DNA of 64,000 bases from Bacillus sp. T3 (GTDB lineage Bacteria > Bacillota > Bacilli > Bacillales > Cytobacillaceae), in NCBI RefSeq assembly GCF_033449965.1, contig NZ_CP137761.1:1984001-2048000 (forward strand), in the 5' to 3' direction. Below the pieces are notes generated by a model. The model did no database searches. It saw only the letters and a list, made by a program, of their open reading frames with translations, and had not been told where the DNA came from. Position numbers and translations under genes: made by a program. How positions within the stretch are numbered: position 1 is the stretch's first letter; every line of letters begins with the position of its first letter. This document shows, in pieces, positions 63,930 through 64,000 of the stretch.

Positions 63930-64000
63930 ATGCAAACTTGGATTACTGATTTTATGGGGCAATTTGGTTATGTAGGTATTTTTTTGCTGATGTGTTTAGA
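63930..64000 (+). CDS. DedA-family membrane protein, N-terminus (runs off window)
   Basis: ATG 63930 after TTTGGAGGCG. The first 23 residues TWITDFMGQFGYVGIFLLMCL look like the start of DedA-type proteins. Partial, so moderate confidence. Confidence 0.55.
   Translation, partial: MQTWITDFMGQFGYVGIFLLMCL

Overview
The window is low-GC DNA from an endospore-forming member of the Bacillaceae. The evidence is a cotG/cotH/cotB spore-coat cluster, AGGAGG-type ribosome sites with many TTG/GTG starts, the NifS/NadBCA arrangement, CcpN, a glycine riboswitch, and dispersed intergenic repeats of the kind seen in Bacillus-like genomes. A Bacillus/Neobacillus-like soil organism is my best guess. The species cannot be fixed from this sequence. 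There is no rRNA, tRNA, CRISPR array, transposase or prophage.

Layout. 0-6.5 kb: end of yfkAB, mug, a peptidyl-prolyl isomerase, then the coat cluster (CotG-like Ser/Arg repeat protein divergent from the CotH kinase, CotB, and a second CotB/DUF2642-like protein). 6.5-17 kb: an ArsB-type transporter, an acetate-symporter pair, nifS (broken) divergent from nadB-nadC-nadA, and a SteT-like permease. 17-30.5 kb: a SUV3-type helicase (broken), a glyoxylate block (malate synthase G, Hyi-like, GarR-like), an MFS exporter, HemD, a PCYCGC lipoprotein with an in-frame UGA, a flavodoxin and two poorly known proteins. 30.5-40 kb: ccpN, PPDK regulatory protein and ppdK (pyruvate/PEP control), exoA, a SplA-like regulator, a PBP4-type carboxypeptidase, a 52-bp tandem repeat array and a subtilase. 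40-50 kb: a beta-repeat protein, nitronate monooxygenase, RNase H, a UbiB-type kinase, SpeD, an acetyltransferase, a cold-shock protein and a YpuA-like secreted protein. 50.9-58 kb: a sigma-54 activator divergent from acetone carboxylase genes acxABC, with a textbook -24/-12 promoter. 58-64 kb: a DEAD-box RNA helicase with a repeat tail, a glycine riboswitch ahead of ACT/UPF0210 genes, YwbE, a probable yybP-ykoY riboswitch, a Spo0M-like protein and the start of a DedA protein.

The most striking signal is in the PCYCGC lipoprotein. A single UGA replaces the first cysteine of a CxxC pair and is followed at once by a two-tier hairpin whose apical loop carries GU, at the distance expected of a bacterial SECIS. 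This suggests a selenocysteine-containing lipoprotein.

Two cautions apply. First, at least eleven genes are interrupted by single-base indels, several of them in short G runs. This could be sequence error rather than biology, so I annotate the full spans and mark them as interrupted. Second, three dispersed repeat families fill most of the long gaps between genes: a ~178-bp palindromic element (3 copies), a TGTTGATT-bounded element (6 copies, three of them shrunk to 24-38 bp), and a hairpin-bearing insert nested in one of the latter.
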